A stretch of DNA of 64,000 nucleotides. It comes from Streptococcus australis ATCC 700641. Lineage in GTDB: Bacteria > Bacillota > Bacilli > Lactobacillales > Streptococcaceae. This document shows positions 32,378 through 39,944 of the stretch, in pieces. The first letter of the stretch is position 1. Every line of letters begins with the position of its first letter. Both the position numbers and the translations under genes were made by a program. The notes beneath the pieces are model-generated. The model did not search any database, was not told the DNA's origin, and saw nothing but the letters and a program-made list of their open reading frames with translations. Where the stretch lies: positions 1 to 64,000 of the forward strand of contig NZ_GL636091.1 in assembly GCF_000186465.1 (NCBI RefSeq), read 5' to 3'.

Positions 32378-33263
32378 CTTCTCTACCTACTTCCTTTGTA
32401 TTTTCAAAAATAGAATCCAATAAACTTCGATTGGTCACTTCGATCTCTTGGATCGAGCAGCCTTCTTCTTGCAATCGAGTCCACAAACGATTGGCATCAC
32501 CTGTCACAACTTGAAGGGCATCAGGTTTTACCGTCACTTGACCAATTCCGTCCATCCCTGCCACTAGAGCTTGGTATCGCAAAGGCAGGGTAAAATGTTT
32601 TTCTACCTCTTCACTTCTCATAGCTAGTGGCGTCGTATCTCGAAGCAAACGTCCCTGGTGCAAGACCAGGATCCGGTCAGCTGTATGCTCTACTTCCTCA
32701 ATGTAATGGGAAGAATAGACAATAGTCACACCTTGATCCTTTAAATGCCCGACAATCTCCCAAAAGCGTTGGCGAGTGGACGTATCCATGGCAGCCGTCG
32801 GCTCATCCAAAAACAGAAGACTGGGACGACCAATCAAGGTCAGGACAAAGGATAGGAGACGTTTTTGCCCACCAGACAGCTTACTGGCCAACTGTTTCTT
32901 TTGTTCTAGACTAAATCGCAATAAATCATCGATTTCATTGACCGTTAAAGGGTTGGGATAAATAGAGCGAAAGAAACTGATCAATTCCTGCACGGTTAAC
33001 TTTTGCACGATAGCATTCTCTTGAGGGAGATAAGAAACGCTGGTCTTTAACTGAGGATGACCAGGAGCTTTCCCCTCTACTTCAATGATTCCAGAAGTCG
33101 CCTTTCTATCTCCTAGGAGGCAATTCATCAAAGTCGTCTTCCCTGCTCCGTTAGGCCCAATCAAAGCCAAACAGTCTCCCCGTTCAACCCTGAAAGAAAG
33201 ATCTTCTAGAATCACTTTTCCTTTAATACTTTTCTTCAAGTTCTCAACTCTAATGACACTCAT
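32346..33263 (-). CDS. ABC exporter ATPase of the two-component operon
   Basis: Cytoplasmic ATPase of 305 residues: Walker A GPNGAGKT near 37, Q-loop YLPQENAIVQ, signature KLSGGQKRLLSFVL near 132, Walker B LLFLDEPTAAMD, then a C-terminal extension of about 90 residues typical of CcmA-type exporters. It overlaps the upstream small membrane protein gene by 14 bases. Confidence 0.92.
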   Translation of the reverse strand: MSVIRVENLKKSIKGKVILEDLSFRVERGDCLALIGPNGAGKTTLMNCLLGDRKATSGIIEVEGKAPGHPQLKTSVSYLPQENAIVQKLTVQELISFFRSIYPNPLTVNEIDDLLRFSLEQKKQLASKLSGGQKRLLSFVLTLIGRPSLLFLDEPTAAMDTSTRQRFWEIVGHLKDQGVTIVYSSHYIEEVEHTADRILVLHQGRLLRDTTPLAMRSEEVEKHFTLPLRYQALVAGMDGIGQVTVKPDALQVVTGDANRLWTRLQEEGCSIQEIEVTNRSLLDSIFENTKEVGREDETHESSRRG

Positions 33264-33447
33264 GGTGCTCTCCTTTCAACCAGACTTGGCCAGCTGGAAT
33301 GATGACATAGACGACCAAGGTCACTCCCCAAACCGTTTGGAAAAACCAGCTAGGAAAATAAGCAGAAAACCATCCCGTCATAACCTCTGTTGCCCAAAGG
33401 ACCAAACACAGAGCAGCTACCAATCCAATTTCAATTTTCTTTTTCAT
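33250..33447 (-). CDS. Small membrane protein of the two-component operon (65 aa)
   Basis: Two hydrophobic segments (about 6-22 and 35-57) and a His-containing tail (GEHHECH). No family recognised. It overlaps both neighbours (4 bases upstream, 14 downstream), which indicates translational coupling and makes it a true member of the operon. It may be an accessory subunit of the exporter or of the kinase. Confidence 0.75.
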   Translation of the reverse strand: MKKKIEIGLVAALCLVLWATEVMTGWFSAYFPSWFFQTVWGVTLVVYVIIPAGQVWLKGEHHECH

Positions 33448-33635
33448 TGCTCCATCTCCTTTTTAACAGCCTTGACCATTTTTAGCCCTTCTTGAACTGC
33501 CCAGCTCATGATGCCAATCCCAGCAAATAATTCCCAAGGGAAATGGTAATAGAGGGTATCATCCTTTGAAAAGATCAAATAGACGACCATCCCAATCACT
33601 GTTAACGTAAACACTTTATAGAACCATTGTTTCAT
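33444..33635 (-). CDS. First gene of the two-component operon, small membrane protein (63 aa)
   Basis: Two hydrophobic segments (about 7-23 and 33-48) and a charged tail LKMVKAVKKEMEQ. No family recognised. A ribosome site (AAGAGGTAAGG) precedes the ATG and the gene sits directly behind the operon promoter. Its overlap of 4 bases with the next small membrane gene suggests that the two products act together. Confidence 0.75.
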   Translation of the reverse strand: MKQWFYKVFTLTVIGMVVYLIFSKDDTLYYHFPWELFAGIGIMSWAVQEGLKMVKAVKKEMEQ

Positions 33636-33663
33636 TTTTCCTTACCTCTTACTTTCTGACTTT

Positions 33664-33669
33664 ATTATA
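33664..33669 (-). promoter_or_regulatory. -10 element of the two-component/ABC operon
   Basis: TATAAT on the minus strand 29 bases before the first start codon. No good -35 exists at 16-18 bases, which fits a promoter that needs an activator. Confidence 0.6.
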
Positions 33670-33700
33670 GCGAAAGGATTAACAGGCTACTAGATGATTT

Positions 33701-33729
33701 TGTCACTGGCTGACATGACAATTGTCATG
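33701..33729. promoter_or_regulatory. Candidate response-regulator operator
   Basis: Four half sites: TGTCA at 33701, TGACA at 33711, TGACA at 33716 and TGTCA at 33723. The last two form a perfect 16 bp palindrome, CATGACAATTGTCATG, at 33714-33729. The cluster stands about 30-60 bases upstream of the -10, a normal place for a LuxR-type activator. Confidence 0.6.
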
Positions 33730-33742
33730 GAAAATAAAAAAG

Positions 33743-33760
33743 GCCGGACAAGAGTCCGAA
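33743..33760 (-). terminator. Terminator of the YehR-like lipoprotein gene
   Basis: CGGAC facing GTCCG around AAGA, immediately behind the stop codon; on the minus strand TTTTTTATTTT follows. Confidence 0.75.
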
Positions 33761-33761
33761 C

Positions 33762-34331
33762 CTATGGTGCTGGCGTTTCTTCTTTGAAACCGTGGAGTTT
33801 TAATCCTGTGAAAACAGTCGATGCCTTGATGTCTTTTAGGTCACCGATACCAAGATCTTTAAAGTAAGATAGGTCTTTAACCTTGTCCCAATCAATGGTT
33901 TCCATATCAACAGAGACCGTTGAGGCTAATTTTTTCTCTGGAGTGACCTTATATTCGATACTGAAGCCAGCCATGTCTTTCAAAGCCGTGTATTCTGAAT
34001 CTGACTGCAAGCCTTCATTAATAATTTTTGTCATCTCTTCAGGACTTAGATTAGCTGAGTTAGTAGCAATTTTTTCTGGCAGGGCCGATAAAACATCTAA
34101 CTTCAACTTTTGAACCTTATCACCTTTTGTCGTGATGGTGTAGCGATGTTGATTACCATTGATTTCAGCAGTGAGAACCTTGGTTTCTTCCTTTGCCTCA
34201 CTTGTAACAGTTTCACTTTTTTCTATCGAAGTAGTGGTTGAGCTTTTTGATGTTTCTGTGGACTGGGACTTAGTAGCACAACCTGTCATCACAAAAAGCA
34301 AAGCTCCTAAAAAGCAGATTACCTTTTTCAT
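33762..34331 (-). CDS. YehR-like lipoprotein (DUF1307)
   Basis: Secreted lipoprotein of 189 residues with lipobox MTGC (Cys about 18), a Ser/Thr/Glu-rich linker (about 20-50) and a DUF1307 domain (TAEINGNQHRYTITTKGDKVQKLKLDVL...). Members are found widely in Firmicutes and enterobacteria; the role is not established. It has its own promoter and terminator. Confidence 0.85.
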   Translation of the reverse strand: MKKVICFLGALLFVMTGCATKSQSTETSKSSTTTSIEKSETVTSEAKEETKVLTAEINGNQHRYTITTKGDKVQKLKLDVLSALPEKIATNSANLSPEEMTKIINEGLQSDSEYTALKDMAGFSIEYKVTPEKKLASTVSVDMETIDWDKVKDLSYFKDLGIGDLKDIKASTVFTGLKLHGFKEETPAP

Positions 34332-34361
34332 GTGCTTTTTCTCCTATTTCTATTTTTCTAA

Positions 34362-34390
34362 AGTATAACATATCAAACAAAAATTGTCTA
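34362..34390 (-). promoter_or_regulatory. Promoter of the YehR-like gene
   Basis: TAGACA (34385-34390) and TATACT (34362-34367) on the minus strand, spacer 17. Confidence 0.7.
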
Positions 34391-34433
34391 AAAACACCTA
34401 TCTAATCGCTTTCATAAAACTTTTTTTATCAAA

Positions 34434-34469
34434 AAAAAGAGCCAAAAAATCATTTTTTTGGCTCTTTTT
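34434..34469 (-). terminator. Terminator of asp23-fakA
   Basis: Two 16-base perfect arms (34434-34449 and 34454-34469, core GAGCC/GGCTC) around a 4-base loop, flanked by A and T runs. Confidence 0.85.
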
Positions 34470-34493
34470 CTTTCTATTTTTGAAATTTTTTGA

Positions 34494-36158
34494 TTATTCG
34501 ACGCTAAACAAATATGGGTAAACCGGTTGATTTCCTTGATGAATTTCGACTTCGACATCTTCATATTTAGCCATCAAGTTTTGAGCCAACTCATTGGCTA
34601 GATCTTCTTGACCATCTTCACCGATATAGATAGTCACAATTTCACTATCTTCGTCCAACATCTTGTCAAAGGTAGCAGTCAAGGTTTCCATCATATCTGG
34701 ATTGGAAACAACGATTTTGCCATCGACCATTCCAAGATTGTCGTTTTCATGGATTTCAAGACCATCAATCGTGGTATCCCGAACGGCTGTCGTCACACTA
34801 CCTGATACAACATCTTCCAATGAAGCGCTCATGCGTTCGTAGTTTTCTTCGATAGACTTGCTCTCATCAAATGCTAGAAGGCTGGTCAATCCTTGAGGGA
34901 TGGTCTTGGTCTCTACAACAGCTGCAGGTTGTTCAATGACTTCTGCTGCAGATTGAGCAGCCATCAAGATGTTTTTATTGTTTGGCAAGATAATGATATT
35001 GCGCGCATTCAACTCTTCAACAGCTTTGACAAAGTCTTCTGTTGATGGGTTCATAGTTTGACCACCAGAGATGATGTAGTCCACACCTTGCGCTTTGAAG
35101 ATATCCGCTAATCCGTCACCCGCAACGACTGCAATAATAGCATATTCTTTTGCTTCAGCTGGTTTCGCTTGACGCTCTTCTTTTTCAACTTGTGCTTCGT
35201 GCTGGTTGCGCATGTTGTCGACTTTTACCTTGACCAAGCTACCATATTTCAATCCTTCTTGCATAACAAGACCTGGATCTTCAGTATGGACATGGACTTT
35301 GACGATTTCGTCATCATTAACCACTAATAGAGAATCCCCAAGATTGTTCAAATAGTTACGGAATTCGTCGTAGTCAAAGTCTTTGACATAGGTTGGGCCT
35401 TGTTTCAAAGCGACCATGATCTCTGTACAGTAACCAAAGGTGATATCTTCGGTTGCCACATGGCCCGCTACGGACTTGTGGTGCTCTGCGTTGATCATTT
35501 CTGACATAGTTGCTGGAGTCGCCACAAATTCTTCAGAAGCGATAAATTCTCCTGTCAAAGCTGATAGGAACCCTTCATAAATGAAGACCAAACCTTGACC
35601 ACCAGAGTCCACTACACCAACTTCCTTCAATACAGGAAGCATATCTGGTGTTTTGGCAAGAGCTGTCTTAGCTCCTTCAAGGGCCGCACGCATGACTTCG
35701 ACAGCATCATTGGTAGATTCTGCTTTTTTCTTGGCACCGATGGCAGCACCACGAGAAACGGTCAAGATGGTTCCTTCTACAGGCTTCATTACCGCTTTAT
35801 AGGCTACTTCAACCCCTGCTTGAAAGGCTGCCGCAAGAGCTGCACCATCCAATTCATCCTTGTCTTTGACACTTTGAGAAAATCCGCGGAACAATTGTGA
35901 CGTAATCACTCCTGAGTTTCCACGCGCTCCCATCAAAAGCCCTTTCGCAAAGATATTTGCTGCTTCTCCAACAGTTGAAGCAGAGCGATCGGCTACTTCT
36001 TTTGCACCATTTTCAATGGTCATCCCCATATTGGTTCCAGTATCACCGTCTGGTACAGGAAAAACGTTCAATGAATTGACATACTCGGCTTGTTTATTTA
36101 AGCGAGTAGCCCCTGCTTGGACCATTTCTTGAAATAAACTAGTTGTAATTTTAGACAC
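34494..36158 (-). CDS. fakA: Fatty acid kinase catalytic subunit FakA (DAK2/YloV family)
   Basis: ATP-dependent kinase that phosphorylates exogenous fatty acids held by FakB proteins, feeding membrane lipid synthesis. The 554 residues have an N-terminal DhaL domain with NVFPVPDGDTGTNMGMT (Mg/ATP-binding Asp residues near 36-40) and RGNSGVITSQLFRG, a middle domain and a C-terminal FakB-binding domain. The start codon is GTG with GGGAGAA upstream. It lies two bases after asp23, the common arrangement. Confidence 0.93.
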   Translation of the reverse strand: MSKITTSLFQEMVQAGATRLNKQAEYVNSLNVFPVPDGDTGTNMGMTIENGAKEVADRSASTVGEAANIFAKGLLMGARGNSGVITSQLFRGFSQSVKDKDELDGAALAAAFQAGVEVAYKAVMKPVEGTILTVSRGAAIGAKKKAESTNDAVEVMRAALEGAKTALAKTPDMLPVLKEVGVVDSGGQGLVFIYEGFLSALTGEFIASEEFVATPATMSEMINAEHHKSVAGHVATEDITFGYCTEIMVALKQGPTYVKDFDYDEFRNYLNNLGDSLLVVNDDEIVKVHVHTEDPGLVMQEGLKYGSLVKVKVDNMRNQHEAQVEKEERQAKPAEAKEYAIIAVVAGDGLADIFKAQGVDYIISGGQTMNPSTEDFVKAVEELNARNIIILPNNKNILMAAQSAAEVIEQPAAVVETKTIPQGLTSLLAFDESKSIEENYERMSASLEDVVSGSVTTAVRDTTIDGLEIHENDNLGMVDGKIVVSNPDMMETLTATFDKMLDEDSEIVTIYIGEDGQEDLANELAQNLMAKYEDVEVEIHQGNQPVYPYLFSVE

Positions 36159-36160
36159 GA

Positions 36161-36526
36161 TTATTCTCCCACAATTTTAATGTTTTGGATATAGACGTTG
36201 ACTGTATCCGTTGTGATTCCAAGTTGATTTTCTAGACTGAATTTGACACGCTCTTGAATATTTTTTGAGACTTCGCTAATTTTTGTACCATAGCTCAAAA
36301 CAGTGTAAACATCAACCGCAATACTTCCTGCTTCCGCTGTTTTCACAACGACACCCTTAGAGTAGTTTTCCTTACCTAAGAGAGCTTGGAAATTATCTTT
36401 AATCGCGTTTTTGCTAGCCATTCCAACCACTCCAAAAATTTCAGTGGCTGCACCGCCTACAACAGTTGCGATGACATCATCAGTCAATTCAATTTGACCA
36501 TCTTTTGTATTGATTTTTACTGTCAT
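36161..36526 (-). CDS. Asp23/Gls24 family protein (YloU-like)
   Basis: Small cytoplasmic protein of 121 residues with the Asp23 pattern GQIELTDDVIATVVGGAATEIFGVVGMASK and VDVYTVLSYGTKISEVSKNIQERVKFSLE. It is regularly paired with fakA. Related proteins are tied to envelope stress; the exact role is unclear. Confidence 0.92.
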   Translation of the reverse strand: MTVKINTKDGQIELTDDVIATVVGGAATEIFGVVGMASKNAIKDNFQALLGKENYSKGVVVKTAEAGSIAVDVYTVLSYGTKISEVSKNIQERVKFSLENQLGITTDTVNVYIQNIKIVGE

Positions 36527-36556
36527 AATTTCTACCTCAAAAGTATTTTATATTCT

Positions 36557-36585
36557 ATTTTACCATAAAAGAGGGCGCGTGTAAA
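36557..36585 (-). promoter_or_regulatory. Promoter of asp23-fakA
   Basis: TTTACA (36580-36585) and TAAAAT (36557-36562) on the minus strand, spacer 17. Confidence 0.7.
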
Positions 36586-36653
36586 AGGGATACACCTTTC
36601 TCCTATCGGTTGATACAAATGTCCAAAAAGAGAAAAAATGAAGAAAAAAGAAA

Positions 36654-36672
36654 AGGATCTCCGAGAGATCCT
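36654..36672 (-). terminator. rpmB terminator
   Basis: AGGATCTC (36654-36661) facing GAGATCCT (36665-36672) around CGA; on the minus strand TTTTCTTTT follows. Confidence 0.85.
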
Positions 36673-36681
36673 CATTTCTGA

Positions 36682-36870
36682 TTAAACGCGTTCTACTTTA
36701 CCAGATTTCAATGCACGAGCTGAAGCCCAAACTTTTTTAGGTTTACCATCGATAAGGACAGTTACTTTTTGAAGGTTTGGTTTTACGGCACGTTTGGTTT
36801 GGTTCATCGCGTGTGAACGGTTGTTTCCTGATACAGTCTTACGACCAGTAAAATAACATACTTTAGCCAT
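36682..36870 (-). CDS. rpmB: 50S ribosomal protein L28
   Basis: Large-subunit ribosomal protein of 62 residues: [32 protein letters not shown] and a basic tail ending KSGKVERV. This is the cysteine-poor form with one Cys near the start. It is monocistronic, with a strong promoter and a hairpin at the start of the transcript. Confidence 0.97.
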   Translation of the reverse strand: MAKVCYFTGRKTVSGNNRSHAMNQTKRAVKPNLQKVTVLIDGKPKKVWASARALKSGKVERV

Positions 36871-36899
36871 TCTGTTTTGCCTCCTATTAGATCTAATAT

Positions 36900-36927
36900 T
36901 ACGGATGTGCTAGCACCACATACCGTA
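36900..36927 (-). promoter_or_regulatory. 5' hairpin in the rpmB leader
   Basis: TACGGATGTG (36900-36909) can pair with CACAT and CCGTA (36917-36921, 36923-36927), ten pairs with one bulged base and a 7-base loop. With the -10 at 36930-36935 the hairpin would lie at the extreme 5' end of the mRNA. It could stabilise the mRNA or take part in autoregulation by L28. Confidence 0.55.
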
Positions 36928-36929
36928 CT

Positions 36930-36958
36930 ATATTACCAAAAAAACTTTCTCTTGGCAA
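36930..36958 (-). promoter_or_regulatory. rpmB promoter
   Basis: TTGCCA (36953-36958) and TAATAT (36930-36935) on the minus strand, spacer 17. Confidence 0.7.
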
Positions 36959-36988
36959 GACCTTTGAATAAGTTTTTCTTAGATCGGC

Positions 36989-37684
36989 TTATGAAAAGGA
37001 ATTCTCACCTACATAGATGATTTCTAGGTTCCCCAGTGAGACCTCTCCGACGATGTAAAAGTCTTTGCTGGTTAAATTGCTAGGATTTTCCTGGTGTTGG
37101 ATAGCTGACAGAGAACTTTCTACATTGACATGAACCCGCCAGTCGCTTGGAACATAGAGACTCAAACTTCCAAGGGAAACATCCACCGCAAACTGAGCTG
37201 ACGGCCCTTCGATCCGGCAATTGTCAAAATAGATAGAAGCTTCTCCTAAGCTCACATCCGCACTTCCGCCCGTAAAATTCTGGTCATTCAAATACTTGGT
37301 CACTGTAGAGAAGGAGACATCGATGTCATTGCCAGCAGTTTGGCCATGCGATCCTGCTGAATACAAATTCCAAGTCGTTTTTGCTTTTTTAGAGGGCTTA
37401 AAGAGAATATTGAGACCAATCACCGCTAAAATAGAAGAAAAGATGACGACCGAATTGGATACCGGAAGAAAATGGTATTGGCCATTAAGGGAGAACAGGG
37501 CCAAGATCCCATATAGGAAGCCCCAGCCAAAGTGCCGCTTCAAAAAACTTGAGAGGGAAAGGACTGCTAGCAAAACAACCCAAGCCAGCGTCCAAATACT
37601 GATTTCCCATTTTACAAAATAGCCTTGTAAGAGAACTAGAGCCGCTAGGAGGATTAAGAAAATCCCAATTAATTTATTTTTCAT
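36989..37684 (-). CDS. LiaF-like membrane protein partnered with a LytTR regulator
   Basis: Membrane protein of 231 residues: four short helices (about 5-100) in the LiaF transmembrane layout, a cytoplasmic link, and a beta-helix-like C-terminal domain (DVSFSTVTKYLNDQNFTGGSADVSLGEASIYFDNC...) as in cell-wall-antibiotic response proteins such as LiaF/YvqF. It lies 4 bases behind the LytTR gene. In known LytTR regulatory systems the second gene is a membrane protein that holds the regulator inactive; that role is inferred here. No LiaRS kinase or regulator is next to it. Confidence 0.82.
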   Translation of the reverse strand: MKNKLIGIFLILLAALVLLQGYFVKWEISIWTLAWVVLLAVLSLSSFLKRHFGWGFLYGILALFSLNGQYHFLPVSNSVVIFSSILAVIGLNILFKPSKKAKTTWNLYSAGSHGQTAGNDIDVSFSTVTKYLNDQNFTGGSADVSLGEASIYFDNCRIEGPSAQFAVDVSLGSLSLYVPSDWRVHVNVESSLSAIQHQENPSNLTSKDFYIVGEVSLGNLEIIYVGENSFS

Positions 37685-37688
37685 CTTG

Positions 37689-38135
37689 TTACCTCATTTC
37701 CTTTAACCGTTCTTTTAAGAGTTGATAATAGTGTCGGGACACGTGTACCTGTTTATGGGTTTGATAAAAATTCACTGTACTGGTTCCCGAAAAAGATTTT
37801 TCGATGGAATAAATCTGCTTAGTATTGACAATGGTCGACTTGGAGACACGACAGAAAGCAACCGGCAAGATCTCTTCCAACTCATAGAGTTTTTGACGAA
37901 CCTCATAGGCCTCTTCTCTGGTATGACCATAGATCTTTTCACCATCTGTCTCAAAGAAGAGAATTTTTGACACATCTACAAAGTATTCGCTGCGATCCTT
38001 GTAAAAGGTCAAGGGTGTCATTTTTTGCTCCAAGATCAACTGTTGCAAGCGGGCGACATCCTCCGTCAATCGAGGAGCCCGAATGATCATTTCTGGCTCA
38101 TCCATCTGCGTATCTAATTCGATGCGAACTTTCAT
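37689..38135 (-). CDS. LytTR-domain DNA-binding regulator (no receiver domain)
   Basis: Regulator of 148 residues with a short N-terminal part (about 1-50) and a LytTR DNA-binding domain (about 50-146; YFVDVSKILFFETDGEKIYGHT... and FCRVSKSTIVNTKQIYSIEKSFSG). There is no phospho-receiver, so its control must come from elsewhere, most simply the LiaF-like membrane protein behind it. Two direct repeats with 21-base spacing precede its promoter and recur at a second nearby gene. Confidence 0.9.
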   Translation of the reverse strand: MKVRIELDTQMDEPEMIIRAPRLTEDVARLQQLILEQKMTPLTFYKDRSEYFVDVSKILFFETDGEKIYGHTREEAYEVRQKLYELEEILPVAFCRVSKSTIVNTKQIYSIEKSFSGTSTVNFYQTHKQVHVSRHYYQLLKERLKEMR

Positions 38136-38165
38136 AGGACTCCTTTCTTAACCTTTGTTAGTAAC

Positions 38166-38193
38166 ATTATAACAGCTGTTCAAAATCTTACAA
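38166..38193 (-). promoter_or_regulatory. Promoter of the LytTR operon
   Basis: TATAAT (38166-38171) on the minus strand with a weak -35 TTGTAA (38188-38193), spacer 16. The weak -35 fits an activated promoter. Confidence 0.6.
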
Positions 38194-38204
38194 GTCCTTT
38201 TCAG

Positions 38205-38241
38205 TAAGTGGTTATTTTCAGCCACTAAGTGGTTATTTCAG
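38205..38241. promoter_or_regulatory. Tandem LytTR-type binding repeats upstream of the LytTR gene
   Basis: TAAGTGGTTATTTTCAG at 38205-38221 and TAAGTGGTTATTTCAG at 38226-38241 are direct repeats whose starts are 21 bases apart, two helical turns. They begin 12 bases upstream of the -35, where a LytTR dimer would contact polymerase. Confidence 0.7.
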
Positions 38242-38312
38242 ACAGCTAAAAAGGACTTGGTCTGAAGAAATCTCTTCATGCCAAGTCCCTAGAGCGAATA
38301 AAAGCGGAAGCA

Positions 38313-38624
38313 TTATTTTTCTTTTGGTGCGTCTGGAAAAAGAAAACCTAAACCAAGACAAGCTAAGACCCCCGCAGTAATCACAACCCCATTTGAAATC
38401 GGAAGAAGATCATAGATGGCATTGGCAATGATAAAGCCAATCACTGCACAAATCAAACTGGACTTGTAGTCTTTCTTGAGTGCATTTTCAAGAGTAAAGA
38501 AAGCAAACAAGACGACTGGAACCAAGGGCCAAAGATTGGCATCTATTTTTGGATAACCAATGATACTAAAGGTGATGACGGCGAGAGCTGCAAGGATAAA
38601 TCCAAAACCAATTAATTTTTTCAT
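38313..38624 (-). CDS. Small membrane protein (103 aa), probable LytTR target
   Basis: Three or four hydrophobic segments (about 4-20, 28-45, 54-70, 77-95) over the whole length, like the transmembrane half of LiaF-type proteins without a C-terminal domain. It resembles the N-terminal part of the membrane protein at 36989-37684, including DLLPISNGVVI against FLPVSNSVVI. It has its own promoter and the same type of phased repeats. Function unknown. Confidence 0.8.
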   Translation of the reverse strand: MKKLIGFGFILAALAVITFSIIGYPKIDANLWPLVPVVLFAFFTLENALKKDYKSSLICAVIGFIIANAIYDLLPISNGVVITAGVLACLGLGFLFPDAPKEK

Positions 38625-38678
38625 GATACTACCTCTTTTTGTAATGTTATCAGAAGACTAGCTTCTTTTGATAATACT

Positions 38679-38707
38679 ACTATAGCAAACAGAGGCAAGA
38701 GTGACAA
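38679..38707 (-). promoter_or_regulatory. Promoter of the 103-residue membrane protein gene
   Basis: TTGTCA (38702-38707) and TATAGT (38679-38684) on the minus strand, spacer 17. Confidence 0.7.
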
Positions 38708-38719
38708 GGAAATTTAGAT

Positions 38720-38753
38720 AAGTGGTCAAATTATCGGACTATCTGGTCAAATC
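38720..38753. promoter_or_regulatory. Second pair of LytTR-type repeats
   Basis: TGGTCAAAT occurs at 38723-38731 and 38744-38752, starts 21 bases apart, within AAGTGGTCAAATTA and ATCTGGTCAAATCT. Spacing, core (AGTGGT) and distance to the -35 (about 13 bases) match the site upstream of the LytTR gene. Confidence 0.65.
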
Positions 38754-38759
38754 TCCGTT

Positions 38760-39143
38760 CATTCCTAGGCGTTAGAAGACAATATTCGAGGATAACGGAA
38801 GGTCAATGAATTACCGTAGAGATGGAGAAAAGGTTTTGGATGCTTTGTCATTTTTGGTACAAATAAAACTTTTCGTAAAACCTGGTTTGACACAGTTGGA
38901 TTTCAGGTACTTTCAGTTTAGCTTTATATCAACCATCATCAAAATCCAACTATTTTCTTATTTTAAAAAATATGAATAAGTTTGATTGAATGAGGGAATT
39001 TCTTTAAATTTTTTCTTAGCACCTATAAGTTAATAATACTATTCTTTAAATTATAGTTTATAATTATCTGATGTTTCAATGACCACAAAACAAAGTACAG
39101 CGAATCACTTCCTTTAGTCAAACATATAACTGAACAACATTGT
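38760..39143. other. Non-coding junction at the left edge of the accessory region
   Basis: No recognised gene. It holds a short plus-strand ORF (38806-38979, 57 codons starting MNYRRDGEKVLDALSF, Phe/Lys rich, weak start) that cannot be told from chance, and one copy of TTTTGGTACAAA (38852-38863) that recurs near tRNA-Thr at 47704. The sequence becomes markedly A+T rich from about 38940. No terminator for the ABC operon ending at 39144 was found. Confidence 0.5.
38852..38863 (+). repeat. Left copy of TTTTGGTACAAA
   Basis: The same 12 bases occur in direct orientation at 47704-47715, with an 11-base version (TTTGGTACAAA) at 47693-47703. The copies flank the accessory region and could be integrase-associated sites. 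Confidence 0.45.
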
Positions 39144-39944
39144 TTATCTTCCTGCACTTTCATATTTTTTCAATCCTTTTCTAAAAATTGTACGACTGAT
39201 AATAATCAAAAAAACTGTAAAAACTATTTGATAGAAAAATAGGTTCAATGTATCTTTCCCTAAAAATATTAATACTGCAGGATTGGCAATTAATAAATTG
39301 GGAACAAATAACATAGTGATCAATCTGTTAATACCTGTAAAAATATTATATGGATACTTAGAAATTCCAATATAATTCAAAAATACATCTACTTTTGAAA
39401 ATTTAGTTGGGAACCAAAATGAACTAATCGTTATTAGAAACCAAATTGAATAATATATAATACAACCACACATTAAAGAAAGGATATAAAATAATATTTT
39501 TAATGAATTTAAATGTACATTTAAATTTCCATAACTTATAAAAATGATCGCAAGACCAAAAAAAGTATTCACGAATTGAACTAAATTAAATGATCTAAAA
39601 ATATAGAACAACTGAGTATCAAACGGCCTCAATAAAATTTGATCCAAGTTACCACTCAAAATATCTGATTCTAAAATTCCCATACTTCTAATTAACAATC
39701 CCATCATAACTCCATCTACAATAGTGTAGGAACCTACCAAAAATAAAATTTGATAATAGTCCCAACCATTAAAAGAGTCTATGTTTAAGAAAATCAATCT
39801 AAAAAATACAATAGGTAAACCAATCCACAGTATCGACGAAAATAGACCACAAAAGAAGTCAAAATGAAAATTCATATCAGATTTAAAACCAAAATGAAGT
39901 AGCCTAAAAATTACTTTTATTCTAAACATTTTATCCTCCCACAT
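39144..39944 (-). CDS. ABC-2 exporter permease (island copy, subunit 2)
   Basis: Membrane subunit of 266 residues with six helices, of the ABC2_membrane_6 (DUF990) type: GWDYYQILFLVGSYTIVDGVMMGL and LRPFDTQLFYIF match the pattern of the paralogue at 48394-49179 (GWTFQEIAFIYGFSLI, TRPINPLFHIL). It overlaps the preceding permease gene by 14 bases and ends the operon. The substrate is unknown. Codon use is much more A+T rich than in flanking core genes. Confidence 0.85.
   Translation of the reverse strand: MWEDKMFRIKVIFRLLHFGFKSDMNFHFDFFCGLFSSILWIGLPIVFFRLIFLNIDSFNGWDYYQILFLVGSYTIVDGVMMGLLIRSMGILESDILSGNLDQILLRPFDTQLFYIFRSFNLVQFVNTFFGLAIIFISYGNLNVHLNSLKILFYILSLMCGCIIYYSIWFLITISSFWFPTKFSKVDVFLNYIGISKYPYNIFTGINRLITMLFVPNLLIANPAVLIFLGKDTLNLFFYQIVFTVFLIIISRTIFRKGLKKYESAGR

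Noticed and set aside
38870..38905. Second rpsI-like fragment
   Set aside because: On the minus strand KPG is followed by FTKSF and does not continue as the S9 tail. Only a short part (ACCTGGTTTG) matches the segment near 42401.
38806..38979. 57-codon plus-strand ORF
   Set aside because: Ribosome site too close to the ATG, composition drifts to A+T, and no recognisable domain; kept only as a note in the gap.
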